Shown: positions 1 through 8,221, counted from the stretch's first letter. The stretch is 64,000 nucleotides of DNA from UBA6448 sp051893155 (GCA_051893155.1 JBJFGY010000017.1:1-64000); one strand, 5' to 3'. Notes: generated from the letters alone by a model not told the origin. Program-made: numbers and translations.

Positions 1-62
1 TAGAGAGAATTTTCAATTCCCTCCATTAATTTGTTAATTTATGATTTTATCCTGAGCATAAG

Positions 63-311
63 CTACTTTAAATTTACTATTGTTTGCCCCAAATTCCAAT
101 TATCTAAATAAAAATTTTTAACATTTTTATTATTTTTAAGAACCCTATGTACTTCCTTAGTTAATATGTTAGTACTTTTTCCATGAATTATTAATGCATA
201 CTTATTTTTTAATAAAATATTTTCTTTAATAAAGTCATTAACTAATACTTCAACCATAGATACTATTTCGCCATGTAAATCTAGTTTTGGAATTTTACCA
301 TATAAAATCAT
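63..311 (-). CDS. Stand-alone Smr-domain protein
   Basis: An 82-residue protein that is essentially one Smr domain, the fold found at the C-terminus of MutS2. The LDLHG motif (residues 10-14) and the HGK turn (43-45) are the family's conserved elements. Smr domains bind or nick nucleic acids; with no MutS core attached, the substrate cannot be told. It ends with TAG and lies 1 nt downstream of the PfkB-type kinase gene, so the two are probably cotranscribed. Domain assignment is firm, function is not. Confidence 0.75.
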   Translation of the reverse strand: MILYGKIPKLDLHGEIVSMVEVLVNDFIKENILLKNKYALIIHGKSTNILTKEVHRVLKNNKNVKNFYLDNWNLGQTIVNLK

Positions 312-312
312 T

Positions 313-1284
313 TTATTTTACTTCATTTGGTGTAGATATTTGAGTTGATTCTACTTTAGTAGTAGGATTAACATTATCATCAGGATATTTCTGTTTAAAA
401 TATTTCATTATTTCATCATATTCAGGAATAGATGATCTTCCACCAACTTTTACCACCGAAAGGCCTGCTGCAATATTAGCAAACGTAATGCTTTTTTCAA
501 TATCATATCCTTTTAATAGCCCATAGGAGAATGCACCATTAAATATATCTTTTGCACCAGTTAAATCAACAACTTCAACTTTTAAACCTGGCATAACTTT
601 TATTTGATTATTAGATACATACATTGCACCTTTATCTTCTAAAGTTACAATAATATTTCTATTTGGAAACTTGTTTAATAAACTTGAATATGCATTAACA
701 AGTGAATTTGGATTATTGAAATCTATCCTTATTCCAGAAACTTTTGAAGCAAAATCCTTTGAACAAATTATATATTTTACATATTTACAAAGTTCTAAAG
801 TTTCAGAATCAGCAATTCTTGCATCTAAAATAGTAATTTTTTTAGCATATTTATTTAAAGCCGCTAAAGCAGCACCATAGTCAAAAGTATCTACTAAAAC
901 TAAATCAGGATCCATAGCAAATTCAGTTTTTTTCATTAATAATTTTTCTTTAACTAAATTATAAACTGTTCGCGTTTTATCTTTTGAAGAAAGCATAATT
1001 AATGACATAGCTGTTCTTTTTTCATAGGCAATTTCCATATATTCTGTATGAACACCTACTTTTTCCAATTCTTTTCTTATTAAAGAACCAAAAGTATCAT
1101 CGCCAACCATTGAACCTAAATATGTATCAACTTTATATTTTCCCAAAACATAAGCTGCATTCGCCGCAGATCCTCCACCAATCTCAGATATATCGCTAAT
1201 ATTAATTTCACTATTTTCTTCTGGATATTTTTCAACCATACATGTTATATCAAATTTACTATGACCAACACAAAGTGCTTTCAT
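313..1284 (-). CDS. PfkB/ribokinase-family carbohydrate or nucleoside kinase
   Basis: A 323-residue PfkB-family kinase that phosphorylates a sugar or nucleoside in the cytosol; the substrate is not identifiable. The N-terminal substrate-binding signature GGGSAANAA is at residues 36-44. The C-terminal anion-hole/catalytic motif reads DLTGAKD (240-246): the normal GAGD is changed to GAKD, keeping the catalytic Asp246 but replacing the second Gly with Lys. The start ATG follows a clear AGGTAGG ribosome site. The last ~20 residues are a polar tail. It sits directly upstream of the Smr gene. Confidence 0.85.
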   Translation of the reverse strand: MKALCVGHSKFDITCMVEKYPEENSEINISDISEIGGGSAANAAYVLGKYKVDTYLGSMVGDDTFGSLIRKELEKVGVHTEYMEIAYEKRTAMSLIMLSSKDKTRTVYNLVKEKLLMKKTEFAMDPDLVLVDTFDYGAALAALNKYAKKITILDARIADSETLELCKYVKYIICSKDFASKVSGIRIDFNNPNSLVNAYSSLLNKFPNRNIIVTLEDKGAMYVSNNQIKVMPGLKVEVVDLTGAKDIFNGAFSYGLLKGYDIEKSITFANIAAGLSVVKVGGRSSIPEYDEIMKYFKQKYPDDNVNPTTKVESTQISTPNEVK

Positions 1285-1372
1285 ATAATCAACCTACCTT
1301 CTATGATAATTATATAATAAAATATAGATATTTTAAAGTAAAAAATGTATAATATTTATTAGGGTGATATAA

Positions 1373-1615
1373 ATGAGAGAAATTAAAGAAAACAAAACAT
1401 ATAGACATTTTAAAGGAAATGTATATAAAGTATTATTTATTGGATATGATAGTGAAATTAATGATAAAGATGGTAATCCAAGAAAACTTGTCATTTATAA
1501 ATCAAATCATGATGGCAAAGTTTGGGTAAGACCATATGATAATTTTGCATCTTTAGTGGATAAAGATAAATATCCAAATGCAAATCAAGAATATCGTTTT
1601 GAAATAGTGGACTAA
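1373..1615 (+). CDS. DUF1653 family protein
   Basis: An 80-residue single-domain protein with the DUF1653 pattern: the YRHFKGNVYKVL opening, a YDSE/VIY central strand and the WVRPYDNF segment. DUF1653 proteins are small cytosolic proteins of unknown function. The ATG has a TAGGGTGAT ribosome site. Its stop overlaps by 4 nt the stop of the convergent DUF421 gene. Confidence 0.8.
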   Translation: MREIKENKTYRHFKGNVYKVLFIGYDSEINDKDGNPRKLVIYKSNHDGKVWVRPYDNFASLVDKDKYPNANQEYRFEIVD

Positions 1616-2256
1616 CTTCCACTTTTTTTTATAAAATATAATTTTTTATTTTTATAAAAAGCATAAAACACTTCTTCTAATAAAATATTATTATTATCCA
1701 TGATATTATTAAGCCATGTTTTATCTTTTTTAATATTTTTTAGTGATTCCTCATCTATTTTACCATCTAAAATTATTGGCATCGGATATGTACCTTTTAT
1801 TTTAAAAGGTTTATATTTAAATATTGATAACTTTCCATTTGGCTCTAAAAAGGCAAATTCTACTTCCGTTATATCTCTTATTTCTTTTTGTCTTAATGAT
1901 AGTAATAAATCATCTAAAGTATATCTTTGTTTTATCATTTCATGATAATTAATTTTCCCATTTGAAATAATTAGTGATGGTTTTCCATCAAGTATTATTC
2001 TTAAGCTTCTACTTTTTATAGAAATATAAGCAAGTAATATTTCAAGTATTACTAGTACTACTATTGGGACTATAGTTAAATAAATTGGTTCTGAGTGGTT
2101 TTCAATCGATATTGCTACAAGTTCGGCAATAAGTATTGATACTATTAAATCAATTACACCTAATTGACCAACTTCTCTTTTTCCCATTAAACGATATGAA
2201 ATAGTTATAAAAAAATAAAAGAATAATGTTCTAATTACTACTTTAAGTAAAACCAT
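1612..2256 (-). CDS. DUF421 (YetF-like) membrane protein
   Basis: A 214-residue protein with three hydrophobic segments in its first ~85 residues followed by a soluble domain, the architecture of the YetF/YrbG DUF421 family. Family hallmarks are the YRLMGKREVGQL segment near residue 22 and the RIILDGKPSLIISNGKIN strand entering the soluble domain. B. subtilis members are spore- or envelope-associated and have been linked to spore germination permeability, but a specific role here is inference. Confidence 0.8.
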   Translation of the reverse strand: MVLLKVVIRTLFFYFFITISYRLMGKREVGQLGVIDLIVSILIAELVAISIENHSEPIYLTIVPIVVLVILEILLAYISIKSRSLRIILDGKPSLIISNGKINYHEMIKQRYTLDDLLLSLRQKEIRDITEVEFAFLEPNGKLSIFKYKPFKIKGTYPMPIILDGKIDEESLKNIKKDKTWLNNIMDNNNILLEEVFYAFYKNKKLYFIKKSGS

Positions 2257-2321
2257 AAATAATCACCATAATTATTATGTTAAAAGTAATAAAATTTTAA
2301 ACATATCATAGTATTTAACAG

Positions 2322-2699
2322 GTGATTATTATAAAAAAATATTTAAAAACTCTAAAATATTTAGGATTATTTATTTTAACTGAAACATTTTTAGCATTTT
2401 TCTTAGGCTTGATAAATCTTTTTGGAGTAAGTAGTTATATAACTAATCTTTTATCATTTTTATTTAACATTGCGCTATTTTTTATATTATCATTTAAAAA
2501 AGGTAAAACTACTAACAAAAAGGGCTATCTTGAAGGCTTAATTAATGGACTTATATTAGTTTTATGTTTATTTATTTTTACTTTAATTTTCTTTATAAAA
2601 AATATAAGTATTTATACTATTTTATATTATATAATACTTATTTCAACTTCAATTATTGCTTCAATATTAGGTAAAAATACCAAAAAGGAAAATAAATAA
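2322..2699 (+). CDS. TIGR04086-like (YrzE) four-helix membrane protein
   Basis: A ~125-residue protein with four predicted membrane helices and a lysine-rich C-terminal tail, resembling the TIGR04086/YrzE family of unknown function. The annotated GTG at 2322 overlaps the only good ribosome site (AGGTGAT). Spacing would better suit a start at the following in-frame ATT or ATA codons (2325-2333), so the true start is uncertain by a few residues. It is followed by a bidirectional terminator. Confidence 0.6.
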   Translation: MIIIKKYLKTLKYLGLFILTETFLAFFLGLINLFGVSSYITNLLSFLFNIALFFILSFKKGKTTNKKGYLEGLINGLILVLCLFIFTLIFFIKNISIYTILYYIILISTSIIASILGKNTKKENK

Positions 2700-2704
2700 T
2701 ATTA

Positions 2705-2731
2705 AAAAAAGTGGATAACCACTTTTTTATT
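2705..2731. terminator. Bidirectional intrinsic terminator
   Basis: A 10-bp stem (2705-2714 with 2719-2728) with an ATAA loop, A-rich on one side and T-rich on the other. It lies between the convergent YrzE-like gene and the 101-residue membrane protein gene and can terminate both. Confidence 0.8.
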
Positions 2732-3032
2732 TTTTCTTTCTAAAAAATGTTCTAATTACATAATATAAAAATACTACATAAATACCAAAAATTACCCAAG
2801 AAATAATTGTATAAAAAATTCCACTTGTATAAGAAGCTGCTATATCAAGAATTGAATTATGAAAATACTTATTTACTAAAACAGAAAATTCTTTTACTCC
2901 TAACATTTTTTCTAATCTATCAAGTAATCTTAAAAAGATATCAATAATACATATTACATAAACTACATTCGAAAATTTACGCATAAAAATTATTGTTAAA
3001 ATTATTAATATTAGAATAATTGCTAAATCCAT
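2727..3032 (-). CDS. Small membrane protein of unknown function
   Basis: A 101-residue protein with an N-terminal hydrophobic segment (about residues 2-32), a polar middle (RLLDRLEKML) and a second hydrophobic segment (about 70-95), ending in RTFFRKKK, which suggests a cytosolic C-terminus. The start ATG has a GGTGAT ribosome site. I do not recognise the family. It precedes spoVS on the same strand. Confidence 0.6.
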   Translation of the reverse strand: MDLAIILILIILTIIFMRKFSNVVYVICIIDIFLRLLDRLEKMLGVKEFSVLVNKYFHNSILDIAASYTSGIFYTIISWVIFGIYVVFLYYVIRTFFRKKK

Positions 3033-3063
3033 AGTATCACCTATAATATAATAACATAATTAT

Positions 3064-3093
3064 CAAAAAAAATCGAGTTATTTAGACTCGATA
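3064..3093 (-). terminator. spoVS terminator overlapping the stop codon
   Basis: A perfect 7-bp stem (3072-3078 with 3086-3092) and 7-nt loop followed on the minus strand by a run of T. The 5' arm is made of the last spoVS codons and the TAA stop falls at the loop/3'-arm edge. Confidence 0.8.
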
Positions 3094-3338
3094 ATTAACT
3101 TAATTGCAGTTTTCTTTTCACCACCAATTTCTATATCAGAAAATGCTGGTATGGCTACCAAATTATCCCCCATTGGTGCAACAAAACCTCTTGCTATAGC
3201 TAAAGCTTTAATTGCTTGATTTAAACTACCAGCTCCTACAGTTTGAATTTCTAAAGTTTTTTTCTCTCTAAAAATATTAGCGATTGCTCCAGCAACTTTA
3301 CTTGGATTTGACTTTGAACCTACTTTCAATATTTCCAT
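3078..3338 (-). CDS. spoVS: Stage V sporulation protein S
   Basis: An 86-residue SpoVS/Alba-fold protein. It matches the family end to end: MEILKVGSKSNPSKVAGAI opening, the VGAGSLNQAIKALAIARG core and the IPAFSDIEI...KTAIKLI C-terminus. SpoVS promotes completion of sporulation (coat assembly and core dehydration) in Bacillus and is thought to act as a nucleic-acid-binding regulator. The ribosome site is GGAGGAAT. It is monocistronic or the last gene of its unit, given the terminator built into its 3' end. Confidence 0.95.
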   Translation of the reverse strand: MEILKVGSKSNPSKVAGAIANIFREKKTLEIQTVGAGSLNQAIKALAIARGFVAPMGDNLVAIPAFSDIEIGGEKKTAIKLIIESK

Positions 3339-3379
3339 AATTCCTCCATAGTAAAATATATGAAAGTATTAAAAATATA

Positions 3380-3910
3380 TTACCTTAATTCTATTAAATA
3401 ATTTGTTATTGGATCAATTAATTCTAAAATACCATGAATAAAATAGAAAAATCCTAATACTAATACTTGAACACTTTCTTCATAATATAAATTTATTGTA
3501 CAAAGAAGACCAATTAGAACAAATATTACCAATGTAATTATTTTTAAAATATATATTTTTTTATTTCTATCATGATAATAATCACATTTTTTTAGTTTAA
3601 TTAAACTCATTAGTGTAATCCAAACAAATAATGTTAAAGCTAGATTAAGAGGATTATTTTCAATATTTACAAGGCCTAAAATAATTAATGTAATAATACT
3701 TGCTATCATTGTAAATAAGCCTTCATAATCTTTTGATTCATTAGTTAATATATATTGAATTAAATTCATAATTCCATAAAAAGTTAGTACTCCCATAAAA
3801 ATATATTTTACATTAATTATTTTTAAAAGTGGGAATATCAAAATAATACTTCCAACTACTATTAATGCTACTGCCGTAATTAAATCAATTATTTGTTTTC
3901 TTTTCATCAT
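3380..3910 (-). CDS. DUF308/HdeD-like multi-helix membrane protein
   Basis: A 176-residue hydrophobic protein with about six predicted helices, resembling the DUF308 (HdeD-like) family, of which a clearer member lies at 62403-62951. It starts at one of two tandem ATGs (3910 or 3907) after a GGAGG site lying inside the end of uppS, overlapping that gene by 26 nt, so it is probably translationally coupled to it. No catalytic residues are visible; role unknown. Confidence 0.6.
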   Translation of the reverse strand: MMKRKQIIDLITAVALIVVGSIILIFPLLKIINVKYIFMGVLTFYGIMNLIQYILTNESKDYEGLFTMIASIITLIILGLVNIENNPLNLALTLFVWITLMSLIKLKKCDYYHDRNKKIYILKIITLVIFVLIGLLCTINLYYEESVQVLVLGFFYFIHGILELIDPITNYLIELR

Positions 3911-4607
3911 TTATACCTCCGAATCTTCTATCTTTTAAATAGAAATTATCAATTATTTTATCAACTTTTTTTATAGTAAAATCAGGAAATAAAGTATCAA
4001 TAAAATAAATTTCTGCATATGTTAATTGATATAACATAAAATTACTTAATCTTTTTTCACCACCAGTTCTTATTAGTAAATCAATAGGTGGTAAATAATT
4101 ATCCATATATTTATAAAAATTATCTCTATTTATATCATTTTTACTTATTTTTTTAGTTATTAAATCATCATGATATCTATTTGCTGCCCGTATAATTTCT
4201 TCTTGTGAACCATAATTTAAACAAATATTTAAGACTGAGCCATTATTATTTTCGGTTTTCTTAGTAATACTATCCATTGAATTAACTACATCTTTACGAA
4301 GACCATTTTTATCCCCACTAAAGATTACCTTAATTCCTTTTGCCTGAAGTTTTTTAAATTTTTTATTAAACATTTCAATAAATAAATTCATTAAATAATC
4401 AACTTCTTCTTTACTACGTTTAAAATTATCTGTTGAAAATGCATAAATACTTAAATACTCAATATTTAAATCATTTATATGAGATGCTAGTTTTTCAAGG
4501 GTACTTGCTCCTTTTTTATGACCCATACTGCGAGTCATTCCCCTTTTTTGAGCCCATCGACCATTTCCATCCATTATTATTGCAATATGTTTTAATTTAT
4601 TTTCCAT
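3885..4607 (-). CDS. uppS: Isoprenyl transferase (undecaprenyl diphosphate synthase)
   Basis: A 240-residue cis-prenyltransferase that makes the C55 lipid carrier for peptidoglycan and other wall polymers from FPP and IPP. The IAIIMDGNGRWA motif (about residues 9-20) carries the catalytic Asp; the RTGGEKRLSNF region and the YAEIYF segment near residue 198 are the other family signatures. The length matches the family (about 240-250). cdsA, the usual downstream partner, is replaced here by a DUF308-like membrane protein. Confidence 0.95.
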   Translation of the reverse strand: MENKLKHIAIIMDGNGRWAQKRGMTRSMGHKKGASTLEKLASHINDLNIEYLSIYAFSTDNFKRSKEEVDYLMNLFIEMFNKKFKKLQAKGIKVIFSGDKNGLRKDVVNSMDSITKKTENNNGSVLNICLNYGSQEEIIRAANRYHDDLITKKISKNDINRDNFYKYMDNYLPPIDLLIRTGGEKRLSNFMLYQLTYAEIYFIDTLFPDFTIKKVDKIIDNFYLKDRRFGGINDEKKTNN

Positions 4608-4671
4608 TTTTTCCTCTTAAATTAATTATAATAAAAATTTTTTTAATATACAATTAAAAAAGAAAGATTTT

Positions 4672-5541
4672 TTATTTCTTATCTTTCTTTTCTTCACCTT
4701 GTAATCCTTCTTTAATACCTTTACTAATTTCTTTAGCAATTTGTCCATAAGTAGGTGCCATTTCTTTTGCAATACTTGCTCCAGCTTTACCTATTGAAGG
4801 TGCTATTTTTTCAATACCTTCTTGTGCAATAGGCATCATTTGTTGTGCAGAAAATGCAGCAATTTCTCTTCTTTTAGTCATCATATAAATAGATGAAGAT
4901 ATCATTACAGAAGCAATAATAATAAATACACCAACTATATATAAGTAATCATGTTTTCCAGCTTCATGTTTTCTATTAAAATCAGAATATTTACTATCTA
5001 ATAAATTTATTTCATTATTTTTTGCTTTTAACTCATTTTTTAATAAGCAATATGAAGCTGTATAATTATTATTCTTAGCACTATCAAAAGCACAATGATC
5101 AAAACTTTCATCTAGAGCGTTTTCTATTACATCAATTGATTTTTTATCATCAGCAATACTTTCTTTTAATTCTTCAATTTTATCTTCTCTAGCATAATAT
5201 GCATCATCAAATCCTGTAAAAGTAACTCTATCTAAACTTTTTATTTCATCTTCTATTGGTTTAATTTTTGCTTCAAGATCTTCCTTTGATTTTATAAGAT
5301 TTTGTTTTTCTTCTTCAACTTGATTAGATAGTTGTTGTTTTTCGTTTTCCAATTGTTGTAATTCCTTTGCTTTGCTTTTTTCGGAATATTTTTCATTAAC
5401 AGCATTTTGTTTTACTATTCCTGTAATTATTAAACTACCTCCTAGTAATAATCCAATAACTAAAATAATTAATGAAATAGACTTAATTTTTTTCTTTCCT
5501 TTTAAATAATTTTCCTCAGTTAAAATTTCTTTTTTTTCCAT
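4672..5541 (-). CDS. Membrane-anchored coiled-coil protein
   Basis: A 289-residue protein with a transmembrane segment at about residues 21-43, a long Glu/Lys/Gln-rich coiled coil (about 50-135), a second transmembrane segment near 198-220 and a small, Ala/Gly-rich C-terminal tail ending in charged residues. The coiled coil would therefore lie outside the membrane. I do not recognise the family. It follows the 5557-6084 gene by 15 nt and is probably cotranscribed with it. Confidence 0.65.
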   Translation of the reverse strand: MEKKEILTEENYLKGKKKIKSISLIILVIGLLLGGSLIITGIVKQNAVNEKYSEKSKAKELQQLENEKQQLSNQVEEEKQNLIKSKEDLEAKIKPIEDEIKSLDRVTFTGFDDAYYAREDKIEELKESIADDKKSIDVIENALDESFDHCAFDSAKNNNYTASYCLLKNELKAKNNEINLLDSKYSDFNRKHEAGKHDYLYIVGVFIIIASVMISSSIYMMTKRREIAAFSAQQMMPIAQEGIEKIAPSIGKAGASIAKEMAPTYGQIAKEISKGIKEGLQGEEKKDKK

Positions 5542-5556
5542 AAAAACTACCCTTCC

Positions 5557-6084
5557 TTATCTTTTAAAACTATTTTCTTTTTCTTGATTATATAATTGTA
5601 ATTCAGAAAATGATAAATGACATTTTTTTAATGCATTATTTTTTATTTCAAATTCTTCATGTAAAATTGATGTAGTACTAATTATATCATCTAGAGTAAG
5701 ATATGTAAATGCTTTATTTGCCTGAATTATACCATCACAATAATTAAATATATCATCAATATTATTGATTTTATCTTTAATAGTATTTAAATATTCTTCA
5801 AGTTGTTTACTTTGATAAGATTCACTTTGATCAAGAAATATTACACCCGAACCATCAGGATATAAATCTGCAATTGCCGGCCTTACAATAAAATTTCCAA
5901 ATAATTGTTGAAAACGACCATACTCATCTTTTGTTACTTTAGCAATTAGATACGAATTATCCTCATATTTTACTACCCCATAATAATCTGCTTCAGTAAG
6001 CATTAGTCCCTCTTTAATACCAATTCCTTCCCAAGAACCCTTTGGATTAGTATCATTAGAATATCCAAATTCAATAGTTTTCAT
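5557..6084 (-). CDS. Soluble protein of unknown function
   Basis: A 176-residue cytosolic-looking protein with no signal peptide. I chose the ATG at 6084 because a GGAGGG ribosome site precedes it; an upstream in-frame ATG at 6096 overlaps that site. A mixed alpha/beta N-terminal half (GYSNDTNPKGSWEG, YGVVKYEDNSYLIAKV) is followed by a helical C-terminal half. No family recognised. It heads a two-gene unit with the coiled-coil membrane protein. Confidence 0.6.
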   Translation of the reverse strand: MKTIEFGYSNDTNPKGSWEGIGIKEGLMLTEADYYGVVKYEDNSYLIAKVTKDEYGRFQQLFGNFIVRPAIADLYPDGSGVIFLDQSESYQSKQLEEYLNTIKDKINNIDDIFNYCDGIIQANKAFTYLTLDDIISTTSILHEEFEIKNNALKKCHLSFSELQLYNQEKENSFKR

Positions 6085-6254
6085 TTTTCCCTCCATATTT
6101 AACTAAATTATATCAAATATTCAATAAAAAGTCTTATATTTTGATTTAATTAAATATTTTTTACAAAATTTTATATTAATAAGAATCATTTTAAATCAGC
6201 ATCTAATTTTTATAGTTACTATTTTCAAGGATAATAAAACTAGAGGTGGTATTT

Positions 6255-6410
6255 ATGACTAAAAAAGATGGTTTAAATTTTAGAAATATGCAAATATTAA
6301 GAGAAAAGCAAAATATAACTCAAGTTAAACTTAGTTTATTAGTTGGCGTATCTCAGTAGAGTATTATTCACTTGCAAAATTAAATGTTCCTCTTTTTTAT
6401 TTTATGCAAA
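6255..6410 (+). pseudogene. Decayed XRE-family HTH regulator
   Basis: An ATG with a good GAGGTGG ribosome site opens a Cro/C1-type helix-turn-helix (MQILREKQNITQVKLSLLVGV). It is cut by TAG at 6357-6359 where the family has VSQ-Q-S. A remnant of the next conserved part (LAKLNVPLFYF) follows at 6371 in another frame. So there is a nonsense codon plus a deletion/frameshift. The intact form would be a ~65-residue DNA-binding regulator. The stop could be genuine only if the base call is right. Confidence 0.65.
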
Positions 6411-6434
6411 ATTTCTTGCTAAATATTTTACAAA

Positions 6435-6508
6435 TGGTGCCGAATACAAGAATTGAACTTGTGGCTAAAGCTTACCATGCTTTTGTTTTACCATTAAACT
6501 AATTCGGC
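6435..6508 (-). tRNA. tRNA-Thr (anticodon GGT)
   Basis: A full cloverleaf on the minus strand: acceptor GCCGAAT/ATTCGGC with discriminator A, D-stem GTTT/AAAC, anticodon stem AAAGC/GCTTT with loop ATGGTAA, T-arm ACAAG-TTCAATT-CTTGT, and an encoded CCA. Anticodon GGT reads ACC/ACU. Confidence 0.93.
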
Positions 6509-6516
6509 ATAAATAA

Positions 6517-6545
6517 ATTATATAATTAATTATTAAAAATGTAAA
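6517..6545 (-). promoter_or_regulatory. Sigma-A promoter of tRNA-Thr
   Basis: On the minus strand TTTACA and TATAAT are separated by 17 nt, with the -10 ending about 9 nt before the tRNA-Thr 5' end. Confidence 0.6.
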
Positions 6546-6609
6546 CTTTAAAATATAATAGATTTATTTATAGCTAAATGATATAATTAGTATAATAAGA
6601 GGTGGAAAG

Positions 6610-7116
6610 ATGAGAGAAGCTGTTGGTTCTAGTTGGATATTTTTTATAGTAATAAGTTTTACGCTTATTTTCGCAGGTTTTTTAGTTATGGCACTAAGTT
6701 ATTCAAAAACATATAAATTGAAAAATGAACTTACTTCGATAATTGAAAAGTATGAGGGTTTAACTCAAACTGATACTTCGGGAAATAAAGTAAGTGGTTC
6801 AATTAATATAATGAATACATATCTTCAAAATAGTAATTATGTTGGAAGAGGTACTTGCTATGATGGTTCAAGTACAATGTATGGATTTAATTTAGATGAT
6901 ACAATGGCAAATGTTGCTAAAGAAAATGAAAAATACTCATATTGTGTAAAAGTTATGACAAATACAAAAACTTGTGAAACATTATTTAGAGTTACTTTAT
7001 TTTATGAATTTAATCTTCCTGTTCTTGGTGATTTATCGAAATTTAAAGTTTCTGGTCAAACAAACGAAGTAAATAATGCATTTATTAATGATGTTCAAAT
7101 TAAATGTGTAAGTTAA
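6610..7116 (+). CDS. Pseudopilin/TadE-like exported protein
   Basis: A 168-residue protein with a short N-terminal stretch (MREAVGSSW), one hydrophobic segment (about residues 9-31) and an extracellular domain with four cysteines (TCYDG, YSYCVK, KTCE, IKCVS) that could form two disulfides. This is the layout of TadE-like or pseudopilin proteins. The ATG follows GAGGTGG. No pilus assembly genes are nearby, so the family call is tentative. A terminator follows. Confidence 0.5.
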   Translation: MREAVGSSWIFFIVISFTLIFAGFLVMALSYSKTYKLKNELTSIIEKYEGLTQTDTSGNKVSGSINIMNTYLQNSNYVGRGTCYDGSSTMYGFNLDDTMANVAKENEKYSYCVKVMTNTKTCETLFRVTLFYEFNLPVLGDLSKFKVSGQTNEVNNAFINDVQIKCVS

Positions 7117-7127
7117 ATAACAAAACA

Positions 7128-7157
7128 AAAAACCCCATTAAATGGGGATTTTATTTG
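7128..7157. terminator. Bidirectional intrinsic terminator
   Basis: Stem CCCCAT (7133-7138) with ATGGGG (7142-7147) and a 3-nt loop, A-tract on one side and T-rich on the other. It ends the pseudopilin-like gene from the left and the tRNA array from the right. Confidence 0.85.
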
Positions 7158-7161
7158 CTTC

Positions 7162-7237
<76 letters not shown>

Positions 7238-7240
7238 AAA

Positions 7241-7317
7241 TGGCGGTTCCAACGGGATTTGAACCCGTGATCTCTTGCGTGACAGGCAAGCGTGATAGGC
7301 CGCTACACTATGGAACC
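7241..7317 (-). tRNA. tRNA-Asp (anticodon GTC)
   Basis: Cloverleaf with acceptor GGTTCCA/TGGAACC, discriminator G, anticodon loop CTGTCAC between CTTGC and GCAAG, T-loop TTCAAAT and encoded CCA. Confidence 0.95.
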
Positions 7318-7319
7318 AT

Positions 7320-7397
<78 letters not shown>

Positions 7398-7408
7398 ATA
7401 TTTCAACT

Positions 7409-7501
7409 TGGCGGGGGAAAAGGGATTCGAACCCCTGCGCCGGTTACCCGACCTCCTGGTTTTCAAGACCAGTCCCTTCAACCGGACTTGGGTATTCCCC
7501 C
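7409..7501 (-). tRNA. tRNA-Ser (anticodon TGA)
   Basis: A class II tRNA with a long variable arm, acceptor GGGGGAA/TTCCCCC, anticodon loop CTTGAAA, T-loop TTCGAAT and encoded CCA. The discriminator is G, so the 3' end is GCCA, which complements the UGGC bulge of the serS T-box at 56815-56831. Confidence 0.95.
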
Positions 7502-7521
7502 ACTTTTTCAAGTGCAATTTG

Positions 7522-7551
7522 ATTATAGCATATATTATTTTAACTTGTCAA
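7522..7551 (-). promoter_or_regulatory. Sigma-A promoter of the tRNA array
   Basis: On the minus strand a consensus TTGACA is followed after 18 nt by TATAAT, about 20 nt before tRNA-Ser. It would drive Ser-fMet-Asp-Phe as one transcript. Confidence 0.8.
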
Positions 7552-7572
7552 TCAACTTTTAAAAAAAAATAC

Positions 7573-7601
7573 TTGCAAAGTACTAAAAAAAAAGATATAA
7601 T
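7573..7601 (+). promoter_or_regulatory. Sigma-A promoter of tRNA-Leu
   Basis: TTGCAA (7573-7578), a 17-nt spacer and TATAAT (7596-7601), 34 nt before tRNA-Leu. It is back to back with the tRNA-array promoter. Confidence 0.75.
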
Positions 7602-7635
7602 TAAATAGTCTTATCAAATTAAGACAAGTGCCTTT

Positions 7636-7724
7636 GCCCGAGTGGCGGAATAGGTAGACGCACAGGACTTAAAATCCTGCGAGTATAAAAACTCGTGCCG
7701 GTTCAAGTCCGGCCTCGGGCACCA
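7636..7724 (+). tRNA. tRNA-Leu (anticodon TAA)
   Basis: A class II tRNA with acceptor GCCCGAG/CTCGGGC, anticodon stem CAGGA/TCCTG with loop CTTAAAA, a long variable arm, T-loop TTCAAGT and encoded CCA. It reads UUA, the main Leu codon of this AT-rich genome. Confidence 0.95.
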
Positions 7725-7734
7725 ATAATAAAAT

Positions 7735-7758
7735 TACTCAATTAAATTTGAGTTTTTT
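7735..7758 (+). terminator. tRNA-Leu terminator
   Basis: Inverted repeat ACTCAA...TTGAGT followed by seven T, just after tRNA-Leu. Directly beyond it the sequence ATGCAAAAAAAATAAT occurs twice in tandem (about 7759-7795), with no visible role. Confidence 0.75.
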
Positions 7759-7795
7759 TATGCAAAAAAAATAATTTATGCAAAAAAAATAATAA

Positions 7796-8152
7796 TTATT
7801 CATTATTATTCTTAATCTCTGATAGTTTTTCACTTATCCAAGTATTTAAATGATTTTTAAGAGGTAAAAATCCAAGTCTTGACTCTTTAATTTTACTTTT
7901 TGAATTAGATTTATAATTAATATTTTTTATTGACAATTTTAAATGATGATTAATCTCATCTACCTCTAAAATTTGTGTATAAATAATTTCTCCCACTTGT
8001 AAAAAATCATTTATATCTTTAACAAAATCATTTGATATTTCTGAAATATGAATTAATCCTGTATAATTTGAATCAATATTAACAAAGGCTCCATACTTCT
8101 CTATTCCAGTTACTTGGCATTTAACGATACTACCTGATCTATATTCTGCCAT
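7796..8152 (-). CDS. S1 RNA-binding domain protein (YugI/CvfD-like)
   Basis: A 118-residue protein with one S1 domain in its first ~75 residues (GSIVKCQVTGIEKYGAFVNI, GLIHISEIS, LKLSIKNI) and a basic then helical tail, the layout of B. subtilis YugI (general stress protein 13) and CvfD. Such proteins bind RNA or ribosomes and act in post-transcriptional control. Start chosen at ATG 8152 because GAAGAAGG lies just upstream; the longer reading frame from a TTG would overlap that site. Confidence 0.8.
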   Translation of the reverse strand: MAEYRSGSIVKCQVTGIEKYGAFVNIDSNYTGLIHISEISNDFVKDINDFLQVGEIIYTQILEVDEINHHLKLSIKNINYKSNSKSKIKESRLGFLPLKNHLNTWISEKLSEIKNNNE

Positions 8153-8221
8153 AAAACCTTCTTCCAAATAAATTCTATCATATTTTTAAAAAAAATGATA
8201 TACTAATATTTAGTGATATAT

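Noticed and set aside
1..26. Partial minus-strand gene starting at ATG 26
   Set aside because: Only eight codons are visible and there is no ribosome site before the ATG; a GGAGGG just inside it may serve a start beyond reach, so it cannot be supported.
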